Assembly (NCBI RefSeq): GCF_026151205.1
Contig: NC_087079.1
Span: 15,943,445-16,007,444, forward strand
Length of the DNA stretch: 64,000 nt
DNA from: Bolinopsis microptera
Lineage: Eukaryota; Ctenophora; Tentaculata; Lobata; Bolinopsidae
Reading direction: 5' to 3'
A program made the position numbers and the translations under genes. Under the pieces are notes generated by a model. The model saw only the letters and a list, made by a program, of their open reading frames with translations. It was not told the DNA's origin and searched no databases. Positions 12,641 to 26,100 of the stretch are shown here, one piece after another (position 1 is the stretch's first letter; each line of letters opens with the position of its first letter).

Positions 12641-14340
12641 CATAATAGGTAGAGTATCCGACTCAGTGCTCGTCAACAAAAGGTTTATTAAAACCGATTC
12701 TCAACGATGTTCCTGAAACCTGCTTTTTTTGCAGTCGATTTATGTCAACGTTAGACGCCACTGAAAAATTTGGTTGCGTTCTCTAACCTCGATTTTAAAA
12801 GGTGGGTTTTTTGAAAGTGATTACTGAATTATGCGAGTATTTTGGGTTTTTTAACATCAATTTATGTAAAACAGCGACCGATTTTATTTGTATATTTTCT
12901 TAAAACGTCAACAATAATATATTTTTTATTCTTGGCACTTGACGTCAAACTTCCCGATATGGTTTTGTAAAAATACATCTCTTTTTAATATAATCAGGTG
13001 ATTATAATGTCGAAAAACTTTCCTTTATGGAGGCGGGTTCCTTCGAATTCTCTTGACACATTTCCTGGCTGAGGGAAGCACGGTCGCATGACGAATAGCA
13101 CTTTACGATTACCAAAGGGCATAAATTATAAAGGTATAATTAAAGTGGGAAAAAATTGTAAACACGGATGACAAAATTCACCCCACCAATAATGGCATCG
13201 TCGTGCTTTGCATGCCTGTGCATATGTTTATAATATTGTAAGGGACGCACAATTTCAAAACTTTAAAACTGTAACATAACGCCATATTTGCAAAAGGTAC
13301 AAAACAGCTTTCAGGGTTGAATCAATGGGGTGTCCCTCTTGAACTTTTTTTTTGAACTTTTAGTAATGAAATTTAAAAAAAGTAAATTTGATCTCCAAAC
13401 CCAAGGCATCCAACACAAAAAATACCAAATTGACGCTTTTAAATAATTTATAAAAAAAATGGTAATCTGACGAATACACCTTTCAAGGAAAACTTTTATT
13501 TCGATCTAAAATCTGGTATAAAATTACTCAGATTTTATAGACATTACACCTAATGGTTTCTCAAAATTATTTTCAAAATTATTTACTTTGTAAAATAGTA
13601 AGAAAAAATGGTAATTATACGTGAAGGTATACCAATTTGTTAACAATTCTAAGTTGTAAACAATTATTTTAAAACGGGGTGAAATCCTAGATCTTTTAAC
13701 TCAGAAATATGGCAATTCCAAACATCAAGACAGGCAAACCGTTTTGAATATTGTATATATATATATAGATATCACGACAATCTGTCGTAAAACAGGGGTT
13801 CTAGAAAACCCACTTCCCGATGTTCCTGAAACCTGAAACTTTTTTTGCAGTCGATTTGGTCAACGTCTAGACGCCCTGAAAAATTTCAGATCTCTAACTC
13901 GATTTTAACATGGTTTTTAAGGCACCTGAATATGGCGATTTTGGGTTTTTTACCGAATTTCGTATAACAGTGCTGGCGAGTATTTTATGCAAATTTCTTG
14001 AAAATCTCAACATAACTATTTTTTATTCCTGTCATCTTTGACATCAAATTAGAATGTTTTGAACTAAAAATAAATCTGCTGAACGACTTCCGATGAGTCT
14101 TAATGCCTGAAAAACTCCTGCCGGAGGCGGCGGCCTTCGGCCGCCGCCTCCGGCCGGAGTGCACGCTTCGCGTGCACGAAAGAGGCTTGTAACGTGTACC
14201 AAAGGGGGTATAATAGTAAAGGGGGTATAATAGTAAATGTGGTATAATAGTAAAGGGGGTACATAGTATACCCACAATAAATGCACCGGTCGTGCTTGCC
14301 AGCACTGTGATTGCAAGACCGCTAACGGGACGGACTGGTT
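12641..14340. repeat. Two decayed copies of the same tandem unit
   Basis: 12641-13765 aligns in patches with the 1,555-bp unit: a shortened CCCATAATAGGTAGAGT start, CATCTCTTTTTAATATAAT, AACCCAAGGCAT and AAATTGACG segments in the same order. 13766-14340 aligns with the start of the 12641 unit (GATGTTCCTGAAACCTG, TTTTTTGCAGTCGATTT) and then breaks off. The many deletions show that these copies are older than the first two units or of poor sequence quality. Confidence 0.65.
14118..14180. repeat. Two adjacent GC-rich hairpins
   Basis: The first is a perfect inverted repeat with arms GCCGGAGGCGGCGGCC and GGCCGCCGCCTCCGGC around a TTC loop. The second, directly after it, has arms GTGCACGC and GCGTGCAC around another TTC loop. 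The GC content contrasts sharply with the surroundings. The block appears inserted in the fourth decayed tandem unit; the third unit lacks it at the matching place. Confidence 0.85.
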
Positions 14341-15309
14341 CTGAAATATTATTCTTATATCTAGGAACCATAAACAAGCATTCGATTATCCTGGTCCGCT
14401 TAACCCACGTGCAGACAACATCAACACGAGGTCATGTGCCATGTCAGCTGCCAGGGTGGTAACGCTATCCGGCTATCCAGCAACACAATCAACCAATAGA
14501 ACTAAACTTGCGATTTTCTCGTAAACCATGATGGTTGAAACCACCATTTTGTTGATGTCTGATGTCGTACAACTCTATCCAAATTGATCGGGAATACGAC
14601 CTGAAAATTTGGGCTTCACAGCCCTATAATTTCCAAGTGAATAGCCATACTTTACATTTAGATACATAAATACTATAATTATATTTCTAAATCGAAGAGG
14701 TCTATGCTTTTGTAACGTGTGTTATATAACGTGTGTTTATGCCAAGAATTTGTGGTATATTTATCATTTACGTGTCGCTCGATGTTACGAACTTATTGAC
14801 AGGATCTCTCGTTGACAAGGCCCGTATTAAGCCGCGTCTCCCTGCTTCATGAACAACAGAGATAACATGCTTCGTGCGAGCAACAATTCAAATTGTCATT
14901 CAAATAGCTGGCATATTTCTTGACCTACAGTTTCGGAGAATTTCTTACGAGATAAATATCTCTTACTGATTAAAGCTCGTTTGACGAGCAGGATTTGGAT
15001 ATAGTTAAGCTTGTTTTCGTGCCAGGCTATATATTCCTGAGTTGACTTCTTAATGACTTTAACTTTTACAATAATTTCTCCTTGAAAGTGAGAACAGAGC
15101 TCTCCCGAATGTTACAAGCGAGAACTTTAATGATTTGAATTTGTAGCCAGAGCTCTCCCGAATATTTCTCATCTTTTGGAACGAACCAAATAAGTTCTCT
15201 TCTTTATAGTGGAGCGTACCCGGGGATTTCTCGTATTTATTGGAGTGTACTTGAGTAATCCAATTTTATTTTTGGGCGTACTCAGTTATTTTTCTTTCAT
15301 TTTGGAGCG
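14341..15309. other. No gene recognised
   Basis: No supportable gene or complete element. A phrase GAGCTCTCCCGAAT is repeated at about 15097 and 15152, within a locally repetitive stretch. The base-level quality appears to drop from about here rightwards. Confidence 0.5.
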
Positions 15310-17800
15310 ATAAGAGCTCTATCAGACAAATCTCCAACCATCCCCCTATATTCACATCTATTGAAACTTTCCCCTGACTCTGTGCCAACACCTATTCATC
15401 AGACAAAAATGACTATACACTACGACTATAGTTGAATGCTAACTTAGAGAAGCTCTGTCTGAAATATGAAAACGAATAGATAGAATCCACCAACAGCTGT
15501 AACACATTTGACTCTATCGTGCAGTTATTTCAAAAAAGATAGAAATGACTTGCAAACTTCTAAACTCCTTAACCAACGAAACGTAACACATAACCACTTG
15601 CTCCACCCAGGCCTTCTTAAACTCCATCGACAAGAAAGCTAGTGTTGTATTTCGAAGTGAAGAAGACTTTACATTAATACAACCTGATTGGGATCCAAAC
15701 AAGCCGACATATACAACAATAATTCGACAGTTTTTCTCAAGAGCTCAATTAAATGGCAAAGGCATGTGCTATACTCAAAACATATCTAGAGTACAGCTAT
15801 TGAACTCAACAAAGACCGTGGGAAATTATAAATGAACTCGTGGCAAAAAATATATCTAGATGTAAAGACGATTTTGTCATAGATGGGCCATAGAGTACGT
15901 GCAGAACAATAATTGTGCTAACAAAATTCTGGAATATTTGTACATCTCTTGCAAGTATTCTCATAAAAAAGTACTGTCAAACAATAGTATTTCCACTGGA
16001 ACCAGTAGAAAATTTCTCAGTTTATTTCTAATATCGGTAATCTGACTACATAATGACCTGTAAGAAAACTAATGCAAAGAAAATTATATATGAGGTGATC
16101 CAGATGTTTTCAAAATGGAAAGGCCATTGACATTACTGTAGTTGTTGAAAGAAAACCGTCAAAACTCATTGCAGATAAATTTGGCTAGGCTTTACAACCA
16201 CATTTATACAAAGTGGTCATTTCCCAAGTATTTTAAAACTGGTAAAAGTTATTCAATTATACCTAGAAAGACAATAAAGAATGCATTGAAATTATCGCCT
16301 GTAACATATTATACTTTATTTGGAAAGATCTTCGAGCAGGATAATTATATAAACCCTCTATAATTTCTTCACATCTAAAAGGTGGTAACTAACAACCACA
16401 GTTGTGGATTAAGAAAGCCAATTCAACCACGCCAAGCTCTACACAATCATAACCCGTTACTAAGTCCTCTGCAAGCAATAAACATGTCCTACGTTTGGAT
16501 ATTCATTTGACTCGACAAAGCCTTCTGACACCCTTGATCACGATAGATCTTTTAATGCAAATTAAATTCCACGGTATTAGGGCACAGCTCTACCTTACTA
16601 AAAACTATTTGTGACTAACATAAAGTGTCAGTAAGAATGTATGCACTATGTACCATCAGAAAACAATGGAACGTAAATTTGGAGTACCACAAGGGTCCAA
16701 TTCTAGGGCCGTACTCATCCTATTGTAATGAACGATATATTAAACTGCTTTTCAGACAGTGAGAATAAATTTGTACTTTATGCTGCTGACAACTAGATAT
16801 CTTCTATATCAGACCATCTAGAGAACATCATACAAAAAAGCCAAACTAGTACTTAAACAAGTCCCTCGATTTACATGAAATGTAATCTAATTCATATCAA
16901 ACAGGTCCAAATGCTGCTACAAACAATTTTAAACGCAGCCTCTGGAGAAATGATGACACCTGTGCACAGACCAGACCATTTGCTATCCGCAATGAATCTA
17001 GATCATATTCAATCAATGGTAAAGTTTATTACTAGAAGTCAAGGATACCAATTCGTAGGTGTTGTTAATAAATAGTAAGCTAAACTGGATTGCCCCATCA
17101 CTAACATCCGTAAAAAACTGCGATCTATGACTGGTGCAATCTGCAGAATTCGGCACTCGCTACCTTTCTGAACTATATTTGAAATAAATAATGCTCCTTA
17201 TTGAATCACATCTCAGTTACGGTATAAGTGTGTGGGTGTTGTCCTCAAAGAACGTCCAATGATATCTTTAGTAATCACACAGAATCACTGTATAAGGAAA
17301 CCATTGCGTCCTTGACACATATTAATAAACACCACAATTCACCTACATACATATCGGATGCACAAACAATACCATAAACACTTTGAAATATGAACATACA
17401 AAAAAACCCATTTTTAAATAGATTATAAATACTTACGGCTCAAAACTTGTTACAAATATCACTGCAGTCATAAATTTTCTAAGATTAACAAGTACCACTT
17501 CCATACTCCCTTATGAGACAGATCACATTTTCATAACCGGCACGATTGCTCACGTTATTCTCCTACATAAATCAAATACCTTTTGTTTAAGCAGCCAAGC
17601 TTTAGGAACGCTGTTCTATAAAAAAATTTTAACTTCAAGCAATTGCTTCGAAACGTCCCTTAGCATGATAATAACTGGAGAACACAAATGCACTATTCAT
17701 ACAAGAACAGCCAGCTACTCAAAAAGAACTTGACTCCAAACAAATTTTAAATTGCGTAATCAAGTCTAATTGCAGCGGCGCACACTTTACTATTACTTTC
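15310..17800 (+). pseudogene. Decayed LINE ORF2 copy (endonuclease tail to RT C-terminus)
   Basis: The nucleotides follow the intact CR1-like ORF2 elsewhere in this window, from its endonuclease end (matching about 56630-56930) straight into its RT half (matching 61896-64000). Shared stretches include ACTATACACTACGACTATAGT, ATCGACAAGAAAGCTAG and CACATCTCAGTTACGGTATA. Single-base insertions and deletions break the frame throughout, so no protein can be made. The copy has no Ty3/gypsy insertion: CCCAGGCCTT at about 15606 runs directly into CTTAAACTCC. The 5' part (ORF1, PHD, most of the endonuclease) is missing, as expected for a truncated LINE copy. Decay or uncorrected sequencing errors could both explain the indels. 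Confidence 0.85.
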
Positions 17801-18399
17801 AATGATTGTACTATCACAGAAATCTTTCAATCGATTTTGGGTGGCGCTTTTTAACCATCTGTGTGGGAAACCTTGTCAGGTTTTACTGGTTCTTCAGGCT
17901 CATTTCTGTCGCCTCAGTGTCACTTTGTGGCGAGGCAGCATTCGTGTCTAATAAAAGAATCATGTCCTATCGAGGACTCGCAATGCCATGGTGGCTATGA
18001 ATACAACCAGTTGAACTACACAGGCAACTCGCAAAACCATGTGGCCATGATACGCCAGCTCCTCGGTTACTAAGAGCGACAGCGCTAGTGGTGGCCCCCT
18101 TCTGTACCAGGACGTCAACCGGACAAAAAACGATCGACTAACCCCAAAATAAGCAAAGATTGGCGCGCAGTCATAAACACGGTGTGCGCGCAACAGAACT
18201 TGCTTCCCCAAGTAACCAATGAACACTCACCGACATTCCCACAGTGACCACTAACCTCACGCCGCAGTGGCGGTATTTCGGATCATGACAAGCCAAACCG
18301 ATTAAACCAAGTTGTTAATATAGCCAATCTGCTTGCCAGTCTCTAACAATAATTATGCCCCCAAGGGTTTGCTGCTCTCCCCTGTTTGTCAAATTTGCC
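17801..18399. other. No gene recognised
   Basis: The start may be the 3' tail of the decayed LINE copy, but the intact element leaves the window before that point, so the end cannot be fixed. Short frames on both strands have no recognisable domain. Confidence 0.45.
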
Positions 18400-18940
18400 G
18401 CCCCCTCGAGAGTGTAATGGGAGTATTCGCTAACAATGTGTTAGTGTAATGGAGTATCGCTACAATAAGGGAGTGTAATTGGGGGAGTACGCTACAATGT
18501 GGGAGTGATAATGGATATCCTCAATATGGTGAGTGTAATTGTGAGTTTATCTCTACATGTGGGCGTAGTACGGGATATCGCTACAATATGGAGTGTAATG
18601 GAGTAAATCGCGACAACAATGGGATGTAATGGGAGTACCGCTACAAATTGGGAGTGTAAATGGAGTATGCGCTACATGTGGGATTATAATTGGAGTATCG
18701 CTACAATATGGGAGGTAATGGGAATATCGGCTACAATGTGGGAAGTGTAATTGAGTATCTCTACAATATGGGAGGTGAAACGGGAGTATCGCTAATTTGG
18801 AGTGTCATGGAGTAACGCACAAATGTGGAGTGGTATGGGAGTATCGCACATGTGGAGTGTATATGGTATATCGCTACAATGGGTAGTGCAATGGGAGTAT
18901 CTGCTAACATTGTGGAGTGTTATGTGGAGTAATGTATAGT
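18400..18940. repeat. Highly degenerate short tandem repeat (~30 bp unit)
   Basis: About 15 to 18 irregular copies of a unit reading roughly GGGAGTGTAAT, GGGAGTATCGCTACAATGT. Neighbouring copies differ mostly by one-base gains and losses, giving unequal unit lengths. A true tandem array usually shows shared substitutions between neighbours; this pattern resembles raw long-read error over a regular array. Confidence 0.8.
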
Positions 18941-19487
18941 GTTACCACACCAGTTTCCACACTCAACGTGGTAATGTGTGTAATTACATAAATGAGACCC
19001 TGGATCAAACCTGTATTTCCTGGTGCTACAATATGATCCCTGCTCCAGTTAAACTGGACAGATGTGAGAGTCCTCCTCATCGTGACGTCACAAACTCACG
19101 TTTAGCTCAGCCACCAAAGAGGAAAAAGTATACAATACATTTCCCACCACCAACAAACACACTATCCAAACGTAAGCACATCCCTCAACGCCATTATCAA
19201 CCTAAGTCTCACCAAGTCTCGAAGACCACATTACTCAGACACGGGCGTCATCTTTCATGGTGTTTTTAAGACGCCAGGGTAAACCACCCAGAACTGACCT
19301 AGGGACCAGTTTAGTAACATCTCCCGGAGGTCAACCCCGATTCGGCTGATACCTTGGCAGGTATTATCATCCATGTCCCTCATGGGCAATGGTGCAAAAT
19401 GCAGATGGATGGACTCCAGTATGACGCTGCCCCCAATGGAAGTGTCGCCACCTCTATATGACTGTGGTCATTGGTGATGTATCGCGA

Positions 19488-19546
<59 letters not shown>

Positions 19547-20128
19547 ATCTTTTGTAATGTTTTTTAGATCTAAATCTCTAAATTTAATAAAATTTTTTAT
19601 CGGAATATTTAAATTGATTGATATTTACTAATTTATTCGGTAGGTTTATCTGGTAAAGATATTGATTATATAGATATTGTTATTATTGAACGAAGCTAAA
19701 CTCTAGACCATATTTAATACTACTTTCTTTTAAGAATGGGACTGAGTATAAACGACCAAGTTTGCTTAAATTCTATCCAACCAAAGAACTCAGGAGCAAA
19801 GGAGGGTGCGAAACTTTTGTCTGCACTCTCCGACCTGTATCACCCATGGATTCTTCTCGACTATAACATTGTAAAAGGTATATACCATTCTAATCAATCT
19901 CTTGCTACGCAAATCCCTATAGATAACTGATCTAAATTTCGGTGCAAGTTATATTAATAGAAGAATATACTTTGTCTGCTTTATTGATACTAAATAAAAT
20001 GTTGTTTATACTTGATTGTTGATTCCTTTCTTCTTATTTGGATCATCCATTTAAGCTTTTCGTCAATAATAACACCGAAAAACTGTCTATCTAACTTGCT
20101 TTATTACCGTATTTATTCAGATTATATA
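18941..20128. other. No gene recognised; contains a 56-base poly-A run
   Basis: A run of 56 A occupies 19489-19544. It could be the tail of a plus-strand retroposon or an assembly junction. Upstream and downstream I see no RT-like or other recognisable coding sequence. Confidence 0.5.
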
Positions 20129-20640
20129 TTATTCTGATTCGTTAACTGCCTCAATATACAGTGCTGTACGTGACAGATTGATGTAAGTATCAGCATTCTT
20201 TATATTTATATGTAATAATGTGCATTCATGAACTCTGGTGTAACAAACCGGAGAATTTCCGTTTCGCTCTTTCATACAGTTTTTTTCTACAATCAATCTA
20301 CTACGAATTTGTTTGGTGTCATCTTCAAATATATGACTTGCCCAGAAATCAGTTGTTCTAAATAAGTCGGTTAACATATTATTAAAAATAGCAAGGGTCC
20401 GAGACAAGGAGCCACAATGGAACTCCAAAGAGAACAGGGCACCCCAAAAAGCCTTTTTTTTATGGGGGTCAGACTCTTCGCCCCTTACAGAGACATATTG
20501 ATATCTATTAAGAGAGATAACACGATGATCTATTGGCGTTTCCCACGTTATTCCATAGTTGTCTAGTTTATTAAGTAGTTTTTCATGTGAGATCTTGTCA
20601 AACGCTTTAGATAGATCAATGAAATGTTCCAATTACATGC
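20129..20640 (-). pseudogene. Decayed non-LTR reverse transcriptase fragment
   Basis: Minus-strand frame of about 167 residues. It opens with the RT block containing FIDLSKAFDKISHEKLL, typical of CR1/jockey-like RTs (domain 3, with the first catalytic Asp), and then degenerates. A FEDDT remnant at about residue 102 stands where YADDT or FADDT is expected. The VPQGS block is unrecognisable because of frameshifts. The motif spelling differs from the intact LINE at 53-64 kb, so it is a different, older family. No start codon context, N-terminus or C-terminus is preserved. Confidence 0.75.
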
Positions 20641-20739
20641 AGTTTTTTGCTAAGACAGGGAATTCTATTTGTAATTCACTGAGGATTGAGGGCATGGCTT
20701 CGAACTGATTGGCAAAATAATTATACTCGAACTAATCTT

Positions 20740-21310
20740 TGATCTTGTGAAGGTTTATAACATACCAGACGCGCGCCGAATTGGACTCCGTCAGCGGTAA
20801 TAAAGGGAAAATGGAACAAATATTTGTACGAGTATCACCCGGTTACAGACTTATAATTAACCGACTCGACTAGACTTAGGGCGGATTCACCGTCCGAACA
20901 GAGAATAGTTTTTTCCAAATCTGTCTATCCAGCATGAATTTGATAATTCCTAATTGCTCATGCTGACGTCAAGCTCCTGTCCTTCCGTAGGATGTCAATT
21001 TTGTAGTTTATAACCAAACCAGGACGCCGCGCGATTTGACTCCTCAATTGAACAAATATTGAAGCGCGAAGCACTACTGGGTCGGCGCCATCAAATAATG
21101 CTTCTCGCAACCACAGATCTAATCAATCGGCGGAAATGCGAAGAGAATGACATCGTCACTCAAGAACAAATATTTTGATATATGTGTTCTATCCAAATAT
21201 CAAAGATAATTTCCGCCTTCGCCGCGCGCATCAAGCCACCAAAGTGCATGCAACGTAGTTCAACAAATATTTACGAGTACACCCGTTAAATTCAATATAT
21301 GTAAGGTGCA
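20740..21310. repeat. Two or three imperfect copies of a ~230-bp repeat
   Basis: Similar phrases recur at about 20765-20860, 21010-21090 and 21215-21290: CGCGCGCCGAATTGGACTCC against CGCCGCGCGATTTGACTCC, and AACAAATATTTGTACGAGT against AACAAATATTTACGAGTAC. The copies are very diverged. No coding content. Confidence 0.45.
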
Positions 21311-21384
21311 GTGTAGTACTCGCCTTCGACGATTGTCCTTGAAGGGTTCCCGAAGGAGGAAGAGAAAGATGATGACTCAGAAGT

Positions 21385-21510
21385 TTCACATAGCCATGTG
21401 CCTACGCGTACTGCGTGACCGCATGTTTCACAAGAAAGGGATAGGCCACAAACAGATCAGCCCACATAAGATTGGTACGTGTCTGCGCGCGCGCAGTGCT
21501 GACAATTAGC
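21385..21510. repeat. Fragment related to the MITE interior at 52.1 kb
   Basis: TTCACATAGCCATGTG followed by CTACGCGTACTGCGTGA and GTTTCACAAG is shared with 52115-52170 inside the inverted-repeat element there. The terminal inverted repeats of that element are not visible here, so this is a partial or older copy. Confidence 0.6.
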
Positions 21511-22969
21511 GTCGTATTTAACCCCGGCACGTACATCTTGTTCGATGATTGTCTATTAGAGGGTTTATGTCTATCACGAATTTTTTGAAGACGATGAAAT
21601 CAGAAATACAGGAATTGTGTACAATAAGGAAATTAGAAATTTTTTAAAAATCCACGATTGAAATACAATTTTGAATTCAACAGAATTACATAAAAATAAA
21701 AGTATTCTTTGTTATTATAAAGAAACTAAAAGAGGGCCCGTTGTCACACAAAGGAAGCTAATCGTAATTTTTTATCATTTTTTAATCGCATCAAAAATAT
21801 CTTTCACGACCGAGTATACAGCCCATTAAAGTAAATATAGCTCGCAATGAACACAACTATAATTACCACAACGAATAATTACACAAAACCGATAAAAATG
21901 ATCGTTTAACAACTTTTCACGTGCGGTCGTACAATGTACAAAGATCATTCTAGAATTAGTAGAAAGATAGTTTTTACCAATTTGAAATTGCAGGTAAATA
22001 AGTTTCAAATGATACGTCATGACTGCTAAATACAAATTCGTACATAAACAAATAACATGTACTAAATAACTACAGACAATTTCATAGAAATGATTACGAG
22101 ATTACAAGATTGAAAGTATAAATAAAACGAATTACATCACACTTCGTGTCCGCAAGAAACGGATTCATTTATGCATAACATATAACATATAAACAATCCG
22201 TGACCGACAACGCTATCCATCCGGCCGTCACAATAACTCGCGATCAGTAAGAAAAATAGGTAAGATCTTTCAGTCCAACATTTGACTACGTGATCATAGG
22301 AAACAGGTTATATCTGCAGTCCCAACATTGACTTCGAATCAGAAAGAAACGGGGTTCATTCCTGCAGGCCAACTCCGACCGTATGCTGAAAAATACCTGC
22401 ATCCATTGACATAATTACTCAACTTAAATGTAATCTACTAAATCTGGACTACTAAAACATCAAATGATAATTTCAGCCCCTATCACATGATCGTGCAAAT
22501 TTAATATGCGTAAGAACAATTTGTTCTTTACTACTGACCGATCGGATAACTGGGAAGTTAGGGAAATAGTGAACTAATAATATATTTTCACAATAAATGT
22601 ATTTCAATTTTAATTGCCGGTGTTTGTGACGTATAGTTTAAACATTGACACTGAAATGAATGCGAAGATACTCAAAGTGCAATAGAAAAGTAAGTGCTAG
22701 GTTGATCAGGACGAGCTTAGTGTTGGCAGTTGAGCTGAAGACAATTTACACAAGTATCTTTGAAAGCTCCTGCTAATAAAAACCTTCATATCACTTGTAT
22801 TTTTAAATATCCCCTCCAGTTAGTGGTAGTGTGGTGCAGATGCAGAGCGCACGGGGGCGATGTGTCGCTCCAACGCTACACTCTTAATTCTCGGTTGACC
22901 GTGCAAACTGCAAGGCATAAGCAGAAGATTTTCTATTTTCAAAGTAGCTACTATACTATCAAAAAAAGC
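21511..22969. other. No gene recognised
   Basis: AT-rich DNA without a supportable exon or element border. Confidence 0.5.
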
Positions 22970-23041
22970 TTGTAGGATCCCCGGGGGGGGGGGGGGGGGG
23001 GGGGGGGGCCCCCCGGAAAAAAAAAAAGGGGGGGGGGGGAG
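22970..23041. repeat. Compound homopolymer block (G, C, A, G)
   Basis: After GGATCCCCGGG come a 26-G run (22983-23008), six C, GG, eleven A, twelve G and a further G-rich stretch. Such a block is hard to sequence and may mark an assembly join. The 11-base GGATCCCCGGG resembles a cloning polylinker, but that length is too short to prove a vector origin. Confidence 0.7.
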
Positions 23042-23194
23042 GGGGGTTAATTGGAAAACATAAAAGTAACTGTAAGTAGTTAATTGTTGTAGATTAGTAA
23101 TGAGAGGAAATTAAAGTATAGTCAATAGAAGTTGTGTGTGTATAGTTAGTTAAGTTAACGTAGTATATAACGGTATTAAAAATAGTTTGGGAAA

Positions 23195-26100
23195 GAATTC
23201 GTTATGTCATCTGGAACAAATTATAACAAGTTTTGTCTACAGAATTGTTTTTGTCATGTCCCAGGAACCACAAAAAAATCCTCCACTGAAACTTTGGCAA
23301 TAATTTTTATAGTCATTTTTTCTCAGGAACACATAAACGCCCCACCCCTAAAAATTGGTTATTCGGCTCCCGAAGTTCTTGAGATCTCTCCATAAGGGTG
23401 AAAAATGACCGCAATGGCCACATTATGGCAGTCGAATGATAAGTTTCAGAACATGGACTTTTATTTTTCGAAATAAATGAATTTTTTCGAATTTTTCTCA
23501 ATTTAGTAAATTATCGAAAAAAAATACACCATATGTATTTTTAACACGCTTTATTTCAAATCTATGTAAAACTACTTACTACAAATAACAAATACAGTTA
23601 GTCTAAAATTATTTCCCTCAGTAAGTAACATGACAATTATTAATACACATTTATATTTATCAAAATCGCTTGTTCTTCAGTTTCATCATGTCTAATGTTT
23701 GTGCAGTTCATACCATGCATCGGTCACAAAGCCTGCAAACATTGAAGCCATATTTCCTACATGAACATTCATAAAGTAAACAGGCCTTTTCCACATCGAC
23801 AGAACAGTTACACATATAAGGTTCAAAATTAGACTCTGTGCAAACTGTTTTAAGTGCCACCAGAGCCCAATTTCCAGCCGTAGTCAAGGGATTCAGACTC
23901 TCTCACCTCTTAACATGACTCAGTTATATGGTACAGTAAGTAAGTCTCTAAGGATGTGCTTCCCGGTGCCTGAAGCTATTGTTGGAGGTAGTCCTATTTC
24001 GGATTGATACTCTTTTTTTCTCTACCATACCTATTGTAATCTAGGAAGCTCAAAGCAGAAAGAGTCTTTTTTCTTGTCTCCATAAATGTACTCAAGAAAC
24101 ATAGCCGTGCCTCAAAAATATTTTCGTTTGATTCTCTCACCGAAATAATGTTTGCCAACAGAACTAGCTCAACAAAGTGAGAGCTTTCTTTAGCACTTTA
24201 CCCTAGCTAAAACCAAACAGACCACAGACGCTATCACAACCTGAAAACTATGATTAAAAAGTATCTCCTTTTCTATATCTAGTGACTTGAGATTTCTTTG
24301 ATTGAAAATTTACCCTTCTTCGTTGTAGATAAATATCATTGTGATGTCACTGTTGCATGAAGGTACTAATAGACTTGAACTATATCGGTAACCTCTCCTT
24401 CACTCAAATCGCCCAAGGATGACATTTTCCAATGTTTTCTTTTTCAATTAAAGTATCAGCAACGTTACAAGCTCGACACTTCAATACCATAACAGTAAAA
24501 ATGCTTGAGAATATAAGGTCGATCAGTTCTATTTTTGTTATTGATGTTGCTCAGAAAATTCTTTTGGTGGACAGTACAAAAGTGGGATTTCTTTACATCA
24601 ATATTAGCACAGAACTCTTTTTACTCTCCTCTTGTCTGTGATCTTTAGTATAAGTCTCAATCCCATCAAAAATCACAGTATAACTTCCGATTTTTAGGGA
24701 TAAAGCTTCAATACTCCATTGCTACCGTCACCATAATTTGTCCCCACCCTTAAATTGAGCTTTTAGTGTGGTGAATTAGCCACCTCCATCAATGACTAAG
24801 TGGATCGTGAAGCTGCAAAATTTAAAAAGAGTAGATTGGTTTATACCAAGAGCATCCTTATTTAGATTTCCTCCATCATCGTGATATAGATCAAATAAGC
24901 TCATCGGTCACCACAGTAACTCGTATGGTAATTGCAAATCCTCTATTGAAGTCTCTCTACAGCAACCAAGACTAACGGTTAAAACACTTCAACGGATCGA
25001 CGATGCAAAGCTTTATTATTCCCTTTAACCTCTTTCTAGTTGTGTCAAGTCTTGTACTTTACCGTTAGACCTTATCTTATCGATGAATGTCAACTCCAAC
25101 TAGCTCACGTTGAAGGACAGCCCCAACGCCAAACATTCCTCGGGATTCACCTCATCGTTCGCCGAGGCTGTGATATAAGACCATCGAAACAGATATTAAC
25201 TTAGATCCTTTCTATCTTCGATTCTGTAAAGTCGACAGTAACTTTAAACCAAGTTATAAATTTTATCCAAATACATCACAGTTTTCTTGATAGATGACTT
25301 GTAAGATCTCATGGATGCCCAGCATTATTGGTACACCTCGCATCGATGAATTAGCTAAATGTAATCTCCAAAAACTGATATTCAAGCCATCTGATTCCGG
25401 TGCCACCCATAACTGTGACGGACCTCACGATTACGCATCCTTCCACTTGTTAAAATGCCACCACTATATTAGCCGCCCTCATAAGACTCTGCTCTATGGG
25501 AGAGGACAGTCCACACTCCGGCCCACTCGTGACGTTTAACAAACCGTTGTGAAGCCCAGTTACATTATAGGTCTTATAAAGCGCCCCATACTAACTAAAA
25601 AGTAGCATCCTGCCACCAAATACAGTCTAAAGCTTTGCATACTTCCCCTCCCCCAGCTGGCTGCAGAAGTAGCAGCATCAAAGCTACTGCTGATAAATAG
25701 CATATTGTAGTCGTGCAAAGTCAACCTCACTGCTCTATGAAGGTCCATTTACCTAGTGTAATCATGTTGAGTGGTAATAATACCCATAGAGCTGCTGTAC
25801 TACTGGTTTTGAAACAGTACTTTAGAAGCAGAGTTATTTTCTCTGATAGATCCTGAATAGATATCTTAAAGTTATCGACCTATATTTTCGTTCAACGTAC
25901 ATTTTGATGTAACCTACCAAGTCTATAGTACATCGTCGTAAACTTCTTCCTCTATAATGAAACACCAAAGACCGGCGTCGATCAGAAAGTGGCTCTCAAC
26001 CTTTATTAGTAAGATCCTCCATCCGATAACTGGCGTGACAGTCTCCAGGATAACACTTAGTTTGAATGAGTCCACTAAACCCGATCCTGCCATTAAAATA

